A DNA stretch of 64,000 nucleotides from the NCBI GenBank assembly GCA_037576215.1, contig JBANDB010000002.1, forward strand, positions 806,001-870,000, read 5' to 3'. The stretch comes from Armillaria gallica. Lineage: Eukaryota > Basidiomycota > Agaricomycetes > Agaricales > Physalacriaceae. Shown in pieces: positions 25,749 through 37,260 of the stretch (its first letter is position 1; each line of letters opens with the position of its first letter). The notes below the pieces were generated by a model that was given only the letters and a program-made list of their open reading frames with translations, did no database searches and was not told the origin of the DNA. The position numbers and the translations under genes were made by a program.

Positions 25749-27322
25749 ATGCCTAATTATCGACTTCTGAAGCGGTTCAAAGGTCTTCACCTGGACTTGA
25801 TCAACGCCATAGCCTTTTCGCCGGACGGTAGCATGATGGCCAGCGCCGACGACCAAGGAAAAATCATCGTGACATTGACTGTAAACGGTCGCAACGTTAA
25901 CACCTTTTCAATCGCGGGCGCCTCGGTCACTGTACTTCACTGGTACTCAAATGATTCTGCTCTACTTTTTGCTGGTTTGTGCTCTGGTAAACTGTACGCT
26001 TGTGTCGTGTCTCCAGGGGCATATGTGTGTGTTTTCGTTCATAACGTATTGATATTTTATAACTTTCAAAACGCAGGCTCCAAGAGAACCCACCTGGATT
26101 TGCGACCTTGCAGGCCCAATCAGAGTATGTTTGGTTGATTCGATGTCTAAGCGAATGGTTATTGGCCATGGAAATTCAGTCAGCGTTTTGAGGCAGATTG
26201 CACTCTGTATGAAGCTCTACCTCCCAAGTAATTGCACATTCATCCGTGTATAGATGACTGGCGACTATCCACGACAATTGCACAGCTCGTCGATAACGTC
26301 CTAAAGCCCCTCAACTTCGAAGATCCTGCTCTTGTTCCCACAGGCGTACATATCTCACCCAGTGCGCCAAATCAGCTCCTTATCTCCTATCTAGATCATG
26401 GAATTCTGTGCGTTTGAACGTTGGCTTCTTGTACCATTTCTGACACTCAGTGATCAAAGCTGTTACGATTTGGACGAAGATATTACTATCTGGAGAGTCT
26501 GGTCTGATCGGAGAATGTGAGTTTTGACGTCTTTCTAGGATGCCCGTTTTAATTGCTCGCACTAGCGGTGCATCAGCTCTTTCAATCAAGGGGGATGCCT
26601 TTGTTGCAACGAATTTGTACGACGGAATAGACTTTTACTCGACAGTCAAACGCACCAGGATTAATCGCGCTGCCCTTCACATCCTTGAAAACGTCCTGAT
26701 ACCCGTCGAATTCATACACGAAGACGAATCCGTCTTAGTCGGAAGTAGCACTGGCATAGCAGTGATTCTGAGTACCGAGCTAGGACGAGAGCAGCAGGTT
26801 TTAGTTCATGGTTCCTGTCAGTCCTCTCCTCTGTTTACAGGTTGTGATTTAAGCACTGACGGAATATAGCTCATGATTTGATTCAAGCTGTCGTAAGCAG
26901 ATATCATATGTGACCGACAACCCAACTGAGATACGTCGCTCCAACAGGGCTATACAGTCTATGAGGGGCGGCAGTATATCGCTACCGGCGATTCCGAGAA
27001 AGGGGACGATACACAACTCCAGGTTTGGGTGTCAGTTGATTCAAAACAACGAGTTTGGCTATCAGAAGATCTCCTTCGCGTATGTGCTCATCCATACTCA
27101 CCGCCTTTCCTCTCATCTTCATATTAGATCCCACTAAATGGCCTGCACAACCCCTCCAAACGACTTTTTCTGTATCTTTTCATAGCCGTGTCGGTGTATC
27201 TTATGATATTTAGTGACGTCTCCTTTCGTGCCATGATTTGGAACAGCTGGGCTCCCCTGGGACAACGACTAAGCACTATGTTGCGGTCTCTATCAGACCG
27301 AGTGGCCAGGATGTCTGAATAA
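25749..27322 (+). CDS. WD40-repeat protein with C-terminal membrane anchor
   Basis: Eight exons keep one frame for 410 residues: 25749-26024, 26077-26206, 26254-26407, 26451-26501, 26539-26810, 26870-26892, 26948-27079 and 27128-27322. The N-terminus has a WD40 blade signature (INAIAFSPDGSMMASADDQG). Later blades are degenerate but show SYLDHGIL, GASALSIKGDAFVATNLYDG, ESVLVGSSTGIAVIL and GRQYIATGDSEKGD. The last exon encodes a hydrophobic segment (LFLYLFIAVSVYLMIFSDV) and a short amphipathic tail, so the propeller is probably tethered to a membrane. I recall this layout as a common agaricomycete WD40 group of unknown role. Introns are 37-59 nt; the 37-nt intron at 26502-26538 is the least certain. 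A deleted copy lies at 49979-50345. Confidence 0.82.
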
Positions 27323-27640
27323 TACGCCCGTACAGAGATTCCCTACGCCTATACTGTGTACTATTATACTAATGAAATTTCGGGTGAAGCTTGTCTCGAG
27401 GTGTGACGTGGTTCGATTTGGGAATGATAGGCTGGATCCGCTTTTAATTTCGCTATCTTCAAGAAAACCGCGTCAATTTTGATTTGTTCATCATTCATTA
27501 GTAAACAAGTTCAGCAGTGAAGAGACTCCATAAGCCGTACTGCGTGATCGAAATCATATGTAAGGTCTCCATAGGCCTCGAACCTGTCTGGAAATCGCCC
27601 AATATCAACAATGGAATGTATGGGATCAGGGCGTAGCCAC
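27323..27640. other. Intergenic, no gene seen
   Basis: 3' flank of the WD40 gene up to the boundary of the inverted R1 element. Nothing supported. Confidence 0.5.
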
Positions 27641-30402
27641 ATCAACACATTAAACCAGATTTATTGGAGCTATAGTAATGTTGCTATATACATGTTAGTA
27701 TAGTACCGACTAACAGTATAGAGTCAGTTGATATAAGAGACCCTTTGCCTCGCGTAGCAGCGAGTTTTCAACTCCCATATTTTTCAGAGCCATAAGTAAG
27801 TAACATATATGATATACATGCTCGATGTACGCGTTCTTTTCATCAGTGCCCTACGTGGCGAAGTTCACTTTGAACGATAAGCAGTCAAAAAACCAACGGG
27901 GACTAGAATGGGAAAGGAATACTCACAACTCATCACTAGAATTAACGTGATCGTCCTGGTTGTAGTACACCCTGGCCGAGAGATGGCGGCCCAACGCGAG
28001 ACGAAAACGATTGAGGGTCACCTCGATAGACTGACAGGGGAGCCACACGTCCCGTCGGTGGGACTGGGCGAAGTGAATCGAACCCAACAAAATTCTATCC
28101 ATGCCGTATAACTTGAGACTCTTGTGAGGATTGCGGCCATGATTTTGAAGTGATCTTCCCGGAACAATTCAGCCTGAAAGAGGTGAAGAAAAGTAATAGA
28201 CGTACCTGACAGCCACGATGCCATTATGAGTCCCGAGAACGCGTCTCAATGTCGACTGGAGGCCGACCAGGCAGGCCCGAACCTCAGCGAGGGCGGAGGC
28301 ATCCCAGTGGACGAGTTCACTTTGTGCTACGACGATGAAAAGGGTGGACATGGTTGCTTAAAAAATGGTGTCAGTAGCGGCACGCCAGAGAGAGAGAGAC
28401 GTACGAATGTTAGGAAGCTGAATGCTTGAGAGCTCATCTGGACCGGGCTCCGGTGTTTATATGCGTCCCGGAGGGTTACCGGTTACGGTAATGAGCGCCG
28501 TTGGCGCGCGTCAATGTCGTGATAAGATAAAGGGAAATATCACGTGAGACTTGGCGGACACGACAAGATAAGAGATTAGTGGCGGACCGGAGTGGGATGA
28601 CTAGGAGGCGTAACGGGGCGTCAAAATATTGTTGGTCTCTTGAAAAATCTAGCAGAGCTAGACGGGCGGGTGGTAGTAGACGTTACGTATAGAGACCAGT
28701 CGTGGGTACGACGGTTGGCAAGGATGGAGTCATTAATGGGTAAACATGCACAAAAATGACATTCAGATAGGTAGTAATGCAACATATATCTACGTATCCA
28801 TGAAAAGGACCCGTATATAGTAAGCAAAGAGTCCTCAGTCGACAATCGGCCGCATGCGGCGCACTTGATTTTCAGCATCAGAGTTGCCAAGCTTCAAAAA
28901 CAATATTGACTTATTGCTCACCTAAAGGTCTAGCCATGCGGTGCGGCAGCTTGCTTGGTTGCGTCTTTAGATGCCAACCGCGGCTCATGCTTTAGGTAAA
29001 GTATCACGTCGGCACCGGGACTCGCACCTCACGACGTGCGTCGTCTGAAGAAGAGTCAGAACGACATCGAGGCAAATGTGAGGACTCGTCCTCCGCTCCG
29101 GATCCATCATCAGTAATAGCTATGTAGGAATCAATCCACCAGCAAGGCTCCCGAAGGGTAGAATACCTCTGGTAAAGGTGCAAAGAGGGACACGGGGCAG
29201 AAATATTACGGGGGCACTAAGGAGATGACGATGGTAGATTGCATATATACAACGCTTTAAGGCGACAAGAGACAAGCAAGATCAACTGCGCCGGGTGCCG
29301 AATTCCAGATGTCGGGTTGGCGTCCCGAATTGCCGGAAGTAGACAAAAATATTGCACATCTCCTTGTTTCGCATCCTGAAACAAACAGCTCCGCGGCAGT
29401 ACCATGACTATTGTGTAGAAGAAGAGCAGACAATTACATAGTTCTGCGAAACGTGAATAATGGAACGCATTAAAAGATCGGTATTTGGAGATGGCGCAAT
29501 CGGACATCTGAAGTATGTGGTGAGTCAGGATATCCGTAGATAAATTGACGAGTATGTTGGTTGTAGCGCAAATTCAACACTTACAAGCAGATATATACTC
29601 GAATGGATGCGCAGCTGTCGAAGATTTGCTGTCCTCTTTGAAGACGTCCTGGTTCAGCGATTACCGCCACAGAAATTCATTCAAGTTCCTATTCTTTACG
29701 TTTCTGCGAACATTACATCCGCTCTGCGAGTTACAAGACATTGCGGCATACAGTACCGCCGTAGAAGCAGCGAGTTACATCCTGGCGAGTATCTCAACAT
29801 GCCCTAGGACGGATTGATTCCTTTACACTGAATTGACAGTTCAGCTACATATTCTTCCGTAGAGAGTCGATACTCACCTCACAAAACGTTGCCAGATCTC
29901 ATCTGAAGAGAGAATACAAAATCCAGAGACCGGAACCAACGGAATCAAGTCTGTAGTATTTTATTGGCTCGAGTCAAGGTGACTTCTGTAAACATTGCTT
30001 CAGTTTTCTGCGTTGGTGAATCGATATTAGACGTACCGGGTTGACTTGTACGACATGGCTACGAGTAAGGAATAGTGATGCACCGTCCGTAGGCGCAAAG
30101 TGGGCAAGAATTCCAGCGGTTCTGAAGTAGACACCTCAGATTATCCACGAATTGAAAAGACGACCAATCCCAGCCAAAGCGAAGCCCTGGCAAGGGATTG
30201 GGCAGACGTCCGACAGCTTCGAAGTTAACAGTCAGAACACAACATTTTAAACCCCGATGACCTTCTGATCCAAACAAGTACATCGGGATACGACTGTGCC
30301 AGCTTAAACTTTGCTTTACAAGTTCAAACCCGTTGTTTCACGACGGCAGTATTTCCTTGTCTGTATCGCTGGATCTTTTCCGCTGTGTACACGGCGGCCA
30401 TC
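27641..30402 (-). mobile_element. Repeat R1, nearly full-length copy, inverted arm A
   Basis: The reverse complement of this 2.76-kb block matches 44187-46945 along its whole length with few differences. Similarity starts at ATCAACACATTAAACC on the left and ends at the GATGGCC boundary on the right. I see no reverse transcriptase, integrase, transposase or helicase motif, no long terminal repeats and no obvious terminal inverted repeats. It therefore looks like a non-autonomous element or a segmental duplicate. This copy keeps a ~24-bp piece near 29790-29815 that arm B has lost but the fragment at 48.8 kb retains. Confidence 0.85.
27924..28351 (-). CDS. Small spliced frame inside R1 arm A (speculative)
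   Basis: An ATG at 28351 opens a frame (FIVVAQSELVHWDASALAEV) that can splice at GTACGT near 28207 into a second frame reading FAQSHRRD, then QSIEVTLNRFRLALGR and YYNQDD, ending at a TGA near 27924. The same reading exists in arm B at 46234-46661. No domain is recognised. Conservation between two recent copies is weak evidence for coding, so this may be a chance frame. Confidence 0.25.
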
Positions 30403-31616
30403 CAGATTACCGTCGGCGAGACGACTCCGGTTGATTTTGGGACTTTTTGGACAATCATGACAATCATGCCACAACTTCCTGGGCTTCCCGAATTCCTCCA
30501 CAACTACCGCGGTCCCACCGCCACCTTTAACCACGGGCTCTGTCCTGCTCCCTGTCTCAGAAACCTAGGGTGTTTGTAACGCAGAATATCCCGGCATGCC
30601 ACCGCCGTTTGCACTCGTGATTTCCTTCGATGTTTGCCACCGGCTTCTGCCTCTCCAGGCTTTTGTAGTCTTCATAGGCAGTTTAACTGTCTTGCCCAGT
30701 TCGATGCAAGTACTGCTTGACGAAATTTGACGTTTAATGTAACAGCTGCAACTCCGACTGGCACTACTTGAGCTCTTCCATCGTCTCGATATGTGTATTC
30801 TAAGGAAAATATCCATAATAATATCTTATCTCTCTGCTGGCGACGCGAAATATCCCCTCAAGTCGAGTATTGTATCAGTTAGCTTTGAGAGGTCCCGGCC
30901 GACAAGGCAGGATATCAAAGACGTGGAACTTGGGGCCGTATAGAATAAAGTACGGCCCATCGAAGTCTTCTCAGTGTGTGAGACGACGCCGTTCGGGACA
31001 TGAAAGAGGAGAAGGATGATCTAGATTACGAATCACTCTCAAGGAACAATTTGGAAGCAAGTGTCGGTGTGTTCTAACTTATACTTTCTCACTGTTTACT
31101 GAAGTCCTGCATAGGAAAATATGAAGAGACCTTGTCAACGCGTCTGGTTTGCAGAATCTGAAGCTGCAAACCAGACTCGTGCGGCAACCCTTCTAAGATT
31201 AATGCAAATGAATAGAATACGGTCCCGTAGCAGTCCATGCCGGCGAAAGATGGCTAGTACGCCAGAAGCAATCAGGTTGTTAATTATATGAAATCTAGAC
31301 GCACCCTGCAATCACGTTGAGGTCTAATGCTTGTGTACTGGTGAGCATGAGGATGTCATTCCCAATTGTTCTTTGTTGCTGTCCAAGTCGACGAGTATTG
31401 TGCCTTCAGGACACTACGGAAATTGGACAGTAGGGTACCCTCGTGCTGTCGCGAGGTTCAAAATTATGCGGAACACGCGGACCGATGTGGCAGTGCCATA
31501 CGTGGATGGTGGATGACTGCGTTATTGTGCAAAAATCAACCGGAGTCGTCCCGCCGACCGTATCCAGATAGTAAACTTTTACACGCATAAGTTGAGCTCG
31601 CCGAAACCTATTTTTT
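30403..31616. other. No gene seen; one short hairpin
   Basis: Nothing coding. A 13-bp perfect inverted repeat (GTCTGGTTTGCAG at 31142-31154 and its complement at 31164-31176, 9-nt loop) is the only structure noted. Confidence 0.45.
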
Positions 31617-32125
31617 GAAAAGCTTTGGGCACTGATGTCGTAGTTCGTAGTCACAGCTTGTATTGCAGGACGCCATTGTGGAATTCCTGCGGGGCGTTCA
31701 GGCGTAGAGCCAATTTTACCCCTTGCTCCTGCGTGTACGCTTTATTCGTCAGATCTCAGATGGTGCTCGCTAGTGGAGGTGGCGTCTGAATACCTCTAGA
31801 TATCCATTTCTTTCGCTAGTACAGCCAGCATACTGGGTCAGTTTTCCTGATGTTCTGCGGCTTCGGATTGCATCTCTTTCTTGGCACACCTTGCATTGCA
31901 CCCGTTCCATCTGAGCTATATTTACTGTCATTCTTATCACGGTAAAGACAAAGGAACAAGCAGCATAGACAAAGGAGCACTGGCCACGAAAAATGCACGC
32001 GGATACTGCGCATTTTTCTCTAACTTTCACAACATATCACGCGGCCCTCATTTCCCTCCATCAGTCTGCACCTGGAAGCTGGCTCCTCGGGATACTCGCT
32101 CTCAGGCTAACGCGCCCATGCCACT
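31617..32125 (+). repeat. Repeat R3, left copy (direct repeat of 41521-41995)
   Basis: Starts near GGGCACTGATGTCGTAG and matches 41521-41995 closely in the same orientation. Its last ~35 bp (CTCCTCGGGATACTCGCTCTCAGG) matches 42168-42206, inside the first exon of the gene at 42143, so about 170 bp present in the right copy is missing here. An 87-codon minus-strand frame is shared by both copies but has no other support. Confidence 0.8.
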
Positions 32126-32500
32126 TTGACTCGAACAATAAAACACTACAAACACGATCCCGTTGGCTCCGGCATCTAGATCTTGTGTACATGTTCCAAC
32201 CGTGAATCTCTGTCTCAGGTTAAGATAAGTGGCAGGAGGGAACTCGCTGTCCCCACGGCGGTACTCTATGCCGCAGTGTCTTGTATCACAGGAAATGGAT
32301 GCGGCATTCTGTTTCCATGGACGGATTTGCGAAGAATTGAAATCGGAGCCAAACCAAGGAGGTGGTATTCGTTGAACAAAGTCGGTTTAATTTGTCGCAA
32401 TACAGCTGAATGAATCTTCGGCAGCGTCGCGACCTCTTGAAGTATGTGCTTTGATCCCGTCTGCTCCATCGTCAACCAAACTTCCTGGGTTATCTACAGA
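32126..32500 (+). repeat. Degenerate R1 3' fragment
   Basis: CTTTGACTCGAACAATAAAA, then GATCTTGTGTAC and a GGCGGTACTCTATGCCGCAG block, follow R1 order (compare 44610-44830) with many changes. It abuts R3 directly. Confidence 0.6.
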
Positions 32501-32519
32501 TGCCCCGTCTCGCCGTAAC

Positions 32520-32745
32520 CTTTAACTTACGTTCAGGCGTCGGATTACCCTGTTCTATTAATATTTCCCGTCTCGTCTACAAATACTTTTATTACCTGCT
32601 TTAGGCGCAATTTCCGAGATGATTAAGCACTGAGACCATGTTTGATCCTAGGCCTCCGGCTATAATTGACGTTCCATCGGTTTGGCATGAACAAACCAGC
32701 GGGCAGCGGAAGTCTCTTGCACGTTGACCACAAGCACTATCTGTG
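32520..32745 (+). repeat. Repeat R2, left copy (related to 35930-36165)
   Basis: Shared blocks GGCGTCGGATTAC, GAGATGATTAAGC/GAGACGATTAAGC with CTGAGACC, and GCATGAACA keep their order in both stretches. No coding content is evident. Confidence 0.6.
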
Positions 32746-33530
32746 GACGCGCTCCCCTTCCGAGGATGTAACGATGTCAAAGGATATCGTTCGACCTGCG
32801 GAATTGCTTATGTTAACATTTTCCCCCTCATCTCGAACAATACGAACGCTCAATACTCATTCCTCTCCCAAAGTATGGCCTTGGCAGAATGCTATCTATG
32901 CAATTTTCATCGTTCCGCACGCATCGGAGAAGCTTGCAGACCGAAAATGTACTTTTTATATTTAAGCCAACTTATACAGGGCTCCAGATCCAAATCGGCT
33001 ACCGAGATGCATATAATAATCGCAACTCATGCCGACGGCCCAAGTCTGCATCCGCCAATTCCTCACAGCCTGGATACGAGGAGGTAGGTCCCGTTTGTCA
33101 CCGTTTTATTCATTATGACTCAAGCCTGATAGGGAACAGCGATGAGCACCTACATAGGCCTTGCAGAACTTTTGCCATTGCGCTTTCTCACATAGTCGGA
33201 ACTCTCGGAATCGGGTATCCCCCCAATCCAAGAATCCCTTTCGAGCGCACGACATGATCTTGAAGACATCGACGAACATTTGAAAGTGTTGCAGCAGAAA
33301 CGACGGACTGCTCAGAGCATCTTCCTTGCTTGCCCTCGTGTCAACATGTACATTCTTCTGGTACACGAACTGCATCAACCAAATAACACCATATTAGAAC
33401 CTACCAATCAAGTTGTTGAACTGATGTCAGTGGAAAACTTACTCGTACAGCTCTGATTCTGCGACGTGCGAGATCCCACATCCGTGAATCTACACTGAGG
33501 GCCAACTGAGGGCAGAAAATCTTTGCTTAC
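32746..33530. other. No supported gene
   Basis: Short overlapping frames only. Confidence 0.4.
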
Positions 33531-33960
33531 GTTAAGAAGCCGGGGATCAGTTTTGCCGTGTGCTGAATTCCAGATGTCGGGTTGGCGTACCGAATGTCCG
33601 AAGTCACAGATGTGAGCAGGTCTGGAACCCCAGAGTCTCCTGTTTGAATGTGTAGAAGACATAGCTTCCGTCTGGGAAACGTGAAAATGGAATGCATTAA
33701 AGAAGATCGGTATTTCGAAAGTGCAACAGAGATGATGCAAACGGACGTAGCATACAGTACTTCCGAAGTTACCTCCTGCTGCTTTAACATACCCAAGCGT
33801 CAGTAGGAATTCTAACGCAATCTTTGATTCTGAATTGACGGTTCAATTCCACAATCATGGGTGGTGCTCATCTTGCAAAACATTGCCAGATCTCGTCCGA
33901 AGGCAAATAGTCAGAACACAAGATACAGACGCCGGAACCAACAGGATCAATACACATGCA
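33531..33960 (-). repeat. Diverged R1 fragment
   Basis: CCAGATGTCGGGTTGGCGTACC, ATGGAATGCATTAAAGAAGATCGGTATTT and TTGCCAGATCTCGTCCGAAG-type blocks match the R1 interior in inverted order relative to arm B. Large internal parts are missing. Confidence 0.6.
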
Positions 33961-34531
33961 GAAAAAGATTACAAAGGGTGGGCAACGCAACCTCAAAAGG
34001 CAGCAAGTACACATCATAGAGGTCCCCATAAACAGAGTGGGGATACGTAGAAAGTCATGACGCCCCCCTCCCGGCCTGGTACTCCGCATACAGGTAATTA
34101 ATACCACCGACGATGCATTGACAAACAACTCTTGGATATCTTGTATAGCAAAGAATATAATAACGCGATGATGATGATGAACGGCAGCTACGATCTTGGT
34201 AGAAGGCTAGAAATTACTCTTTCGGGGCACAACTTGGGCCCCATGTTTGACCGCAGAAGTTCTAGAGACGGCGCTATTACTACTTCTATGATTTCAACGT
34301 TTACTACCTGTATAAATCAAGTGAGCAAGTCAGAGCGATAAATGGAACCCGTGGGCACATTAATTCAGACACAAATTCTTACCTGCCCGACCCAAAAATC
34401 TGCATCGCAAATACGGCTTCTCATGGAGTTCTGTCCTTGTCGGAAGCGGAGAAGCGCGTTCTACCAGTGAAAACATTGACACAGCCCAGCCACGAGACAA
34501 GAAACTGGACAGTGGCGTAGAAATATTTACG

Positions 34532-34612
34532 ATGGCCACCGTGTACACAGCGGAATAGATCCTGCGATACAGACAAGGAAATACTGCCGTCATGAAACAA
34601 CGGGTTTGAACT
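34532..34612 (+). repeat. R1 5' fragment, left half of an interrupted copy
   Basis: Matches the first ~80 bp of R1 (ACGATGGCCACCGTGTACAC onward) and breaks off after GAACTTGT. The continuation resumes at about 35412. Confidence 0.75.
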
Positions 34613-35411
34613 TGTTACCTTGCTGGAAGTAAGGTCTACCCCTAGTCACAGGTTTCCTTATCCGACTCTGCAAAATGTAAATATGTATAAACAATAGATA
34701 TTCGGCATCAGCGGCAAGAGTCGGCAAGATAATATAATGTAAACGGCTGCGACGCGGCATGCTTCACATGTGTAACTAATGGAATCGAGCAGCAGCGACA
34801 AGAGTCGGCAACATGATATAATGTAAGCTACCACACATGTTAATTCCCATAGCAATTCGGCCCGTACAAATGTGAATGTTTTGTATGGTATCTGATCGGT
34901 GGATTGTCGAGGAGACTGAGTGAGGGCTGTAGAGCATTAAATATTAGGCAAGTGTACATAGACTATAGCAGTAATATCCAATTTAGTAACTGACAATGTA
35001 AGCGCTGCCCTCAAACCTGCCACGCAACCAGTTCCCAGTCTCCTCATCACGATGCCCTTCAGCACTCAGATATCTGCTCAAAAAAATTCGGTAAGAATCT
35101 GTTTCGATCATGAAGAAATTAGGCTTATCTTTCGCAGCACGCTTCCGACATGCCTCTCAAGAAAAAGGTCGGCGCAGGGGGGTTGAGACTGATATAGACG
35201 GCATTTTTTGTACTCCGTGATAAATTTTAAAATGCCCTTGCTTTTTTCGGCCCTACTTAGTTATCTGAAGAGGTAAGGTAGTGTTCCGCAGCCAAAGCAG
35301 CGGGTCTTGCCGTTGCGCTGGCCTTCTTATATACTGCACTCTCATATTTGAAAGGGACAGCGACCAGTCATAAGCTCCAGCAAGGTCGTACACGCCTCGG
35401 CACGCGGCGGG
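34613..35411. mobile_element. Candidate ~800-bp insertion inside an R1 copy
   Basis: R1 sequence is split exactly where ACTTGT occurs at both edges, as a short target-site duplication would look. The insert has no recognisable gene. It contains a tandem pair of ~86-bp units (34709-34742 and 34795-34828 are the most similar parts). No clear terminal repeats were found, so its class is unknown. Confidence 0.5.
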
Positions 35412-35890
35412 CACTTGTAAAGCAAAGTTTAAGCTGGCACAGTCGTATCCCGATGTACTTGTTTGGATCAGAAGGTCATCGGGGTTTAAAATGTTGTGTT
35501 CTGACTGTTAACTTCGAAGCTGTCGGACGTCTGCCCAATCCCTTGCCAGGGCTTCGCTTTGGCTGGGATTGGTCATCTTTTCAATTCGCGGATAATCTGA
35601 GGTGTCTACTTCAGAACCGCTGGAATTCTTGCCCACTATGCGCTTACGGATGGTGCATCATCATTCCTTACTCATAGCCATGTCGTACAAGTCAACGGTA
35701 CGTCTAATATCGATTCACCGACGCAGCAAACTGAGGCAACGTTTACAGAAGTCACCTTGACTCGAACCAATAAAATACTACAGACTTGATTCTGTTGGTT
35801 CCGGTCTCTGGATTTTGTATTCTCTTCGGACGAGATCTGGCAACATTTTGTGAGGTGAGTATCGACTCTCTACGGAAGAATATGTAGCTA
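35412..35890 (+). repeat. R1 fragment, right half of the interrupted copy
   Basis: Continues R1 from CTTGTAAAGCAAAGTTTAAG through the conserved core to the GTGTAAAGGAATC segment, with few differences from 44270-44770. A core frame is open but is shared repeat sequence. Confidence 0.8.
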
Positions 35891-35929
35891 AACAGTGTAA
35901 AGGAATCAACCGGCACCGTAAACTTTAAC

Positions 35930-36165
35930 TACGTTTGGGCGTCGGATTACGCTGCCCTAGCTGCTGTCTCATCTACAAATAATTACATGCTTTCGGTTCT
36001 CGACCCTATCATGTGCGCAGTTTCTGAGACGATTAAGCGCTGAGACCGTGTTCGACCCTCTGATCGTAACTGGGTTCCATCTGCCCAGCATGAACAGACA
36101 CAAGGGAAATCGAGGATCTCTTGTACGTTAATCACACGTACCGTGTGTAGACGCACAGCTCTACG
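35930..36165 (+). repeat. Repeat R2, right copy
   Basis: Related to 32520-32745 with the same block order; it directly follows an R1 fragment, as the left copy does. Confidence 0.55.
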
Positions 36166-36241
36166 GAAATCACCGCATCACACCTGAAATGTCCACTATG
36201 TGTCGGCCGACACAGCCATGCGATAAATTCATTCACTACGG

Positions 36242-36885
36242 CTACACTTCTTCTGCACGGTAGTAGCTCGGGTACAGCAAGTCAAACGGAAATGTATACG
36301 ATCTAACGAAACGTCCTTGATAATAGAAGTCATATGGCACGTCCCCATAAATCCTGAATCTCTCAGGTGATTGTGGAAGAAGTCCATTATCATCGAGGGC
36401 AACCACAATCTCGCCCTCAGTCTCCGGCCATGGAAATCCCCTTGTACCACTGACCACTTTGGCGTCTCCTCCAACATGTTGAGGGTTGCCATCTTCGTCC
36501 ACGATATCAAGCCCATACAGTCGCAGCGGAGGTTGCGAGACGTTTGGTTTCCAGACTCGTATTTGGAGGGCGGGCGTGAAGGGAAATACCTGTATAACGC
36601 CGTCTCGGACGGTAAGGGAGGCGTCTGCTCGGTAATGAGTGCAGATTATGAGAAGAGAAGAGATAGCCATACCCAGGGATCATGGTGCGACTGTACATTC
36701 GCGAGGGCTTCGGAGTCGCGCGTTGATCCAAATGGCCGTGGAACAACAGGCGGCTCCGTGGCGGCCGGGTCGTTGTGGATATATATATATTCGAGCACTT
36801 GATTCTCGGCGGAGCGATATTCTAGGATTAATCCTCCTCCAGAACGACTGTCATCGACAGATTGTAGGGGAGGACCTCACGATAG
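36242..36885 (-). pseudogene. Paralog of the gene at 42143-42855, 5'-incomplete and frame-disturbed
   Basis: The minus strand from about 36885 reads DDSRSGGGLILEYRS and ALANVQSHHDPW up to a GTATGG donor, colinear with GGGVILQYRD and VLANVQQYQVSW of the gene at 42.1 kb. The second part reads FPFTPALQIRVWKP, GLDIVDEDGNPQHV and RSYTFPFDLLY, again colinear. Using the acceptor equivalent to the paralog's puts the start of exon two in one frame and the rest in another, because one base is missing near the VFPF codons. A downstream acceptor directly before GTATTTCCC would restore the frame with a ~12-residue loss. No ATG precedes in frame. I treat it as damaged. Confidence 0.6.
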
Positions 36886-37019
36886 ACTCTGTGTGAGAGG
36901 AGTAAGGAAGCCGGGTTGGTTCTGGGTATGTGCAAATTCATCTCAGCTGGGGTGATGAATTCTCTCTGACGTGCTGCAGCTAAGGCCCTTAAATACTAGA
37001 CCGGTAGACAAATGGTTTA

Positions 37020-37260
37020 TGCGATACATTGTTTGCTGTGGCTGGTCCACAATGCTGCGTCCACGTTTTTTTGCCGACAATGTTACCAACACAATTAATA
37101 ATTTCTATTATCAACACAATGAACGGCATTTATTACCCCAAGTTCAGAAGCTACGACGACTAGTCAAACGGACTTCTGTCTTCTTTTCCGTGGCGCCGAG
37201 ACTTCGTTCCGTGCCCTCTGCCTCTACCCAGGACAATGAGACGCCGTTAAACAGTAACTG
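37020..37260 (+). repeat. Diverged copy related to 20160-20300
   Basis: CCAACACAATTAATAATTTCTAT and TTATTACCCCAAG-type blocks and a following CCGAGACTTCGTT match the earlier stretch in the same orientation. Content is otherwise unknown. Confidence 0.45.

Noticed and set aside
26517..26538. 22-nt intron in the WD40 gene (GTGAGT donor)
   Set aside because: Too short for a spliceosomal intron. A donor at 26502 gives 37 nt and keeps the frame.
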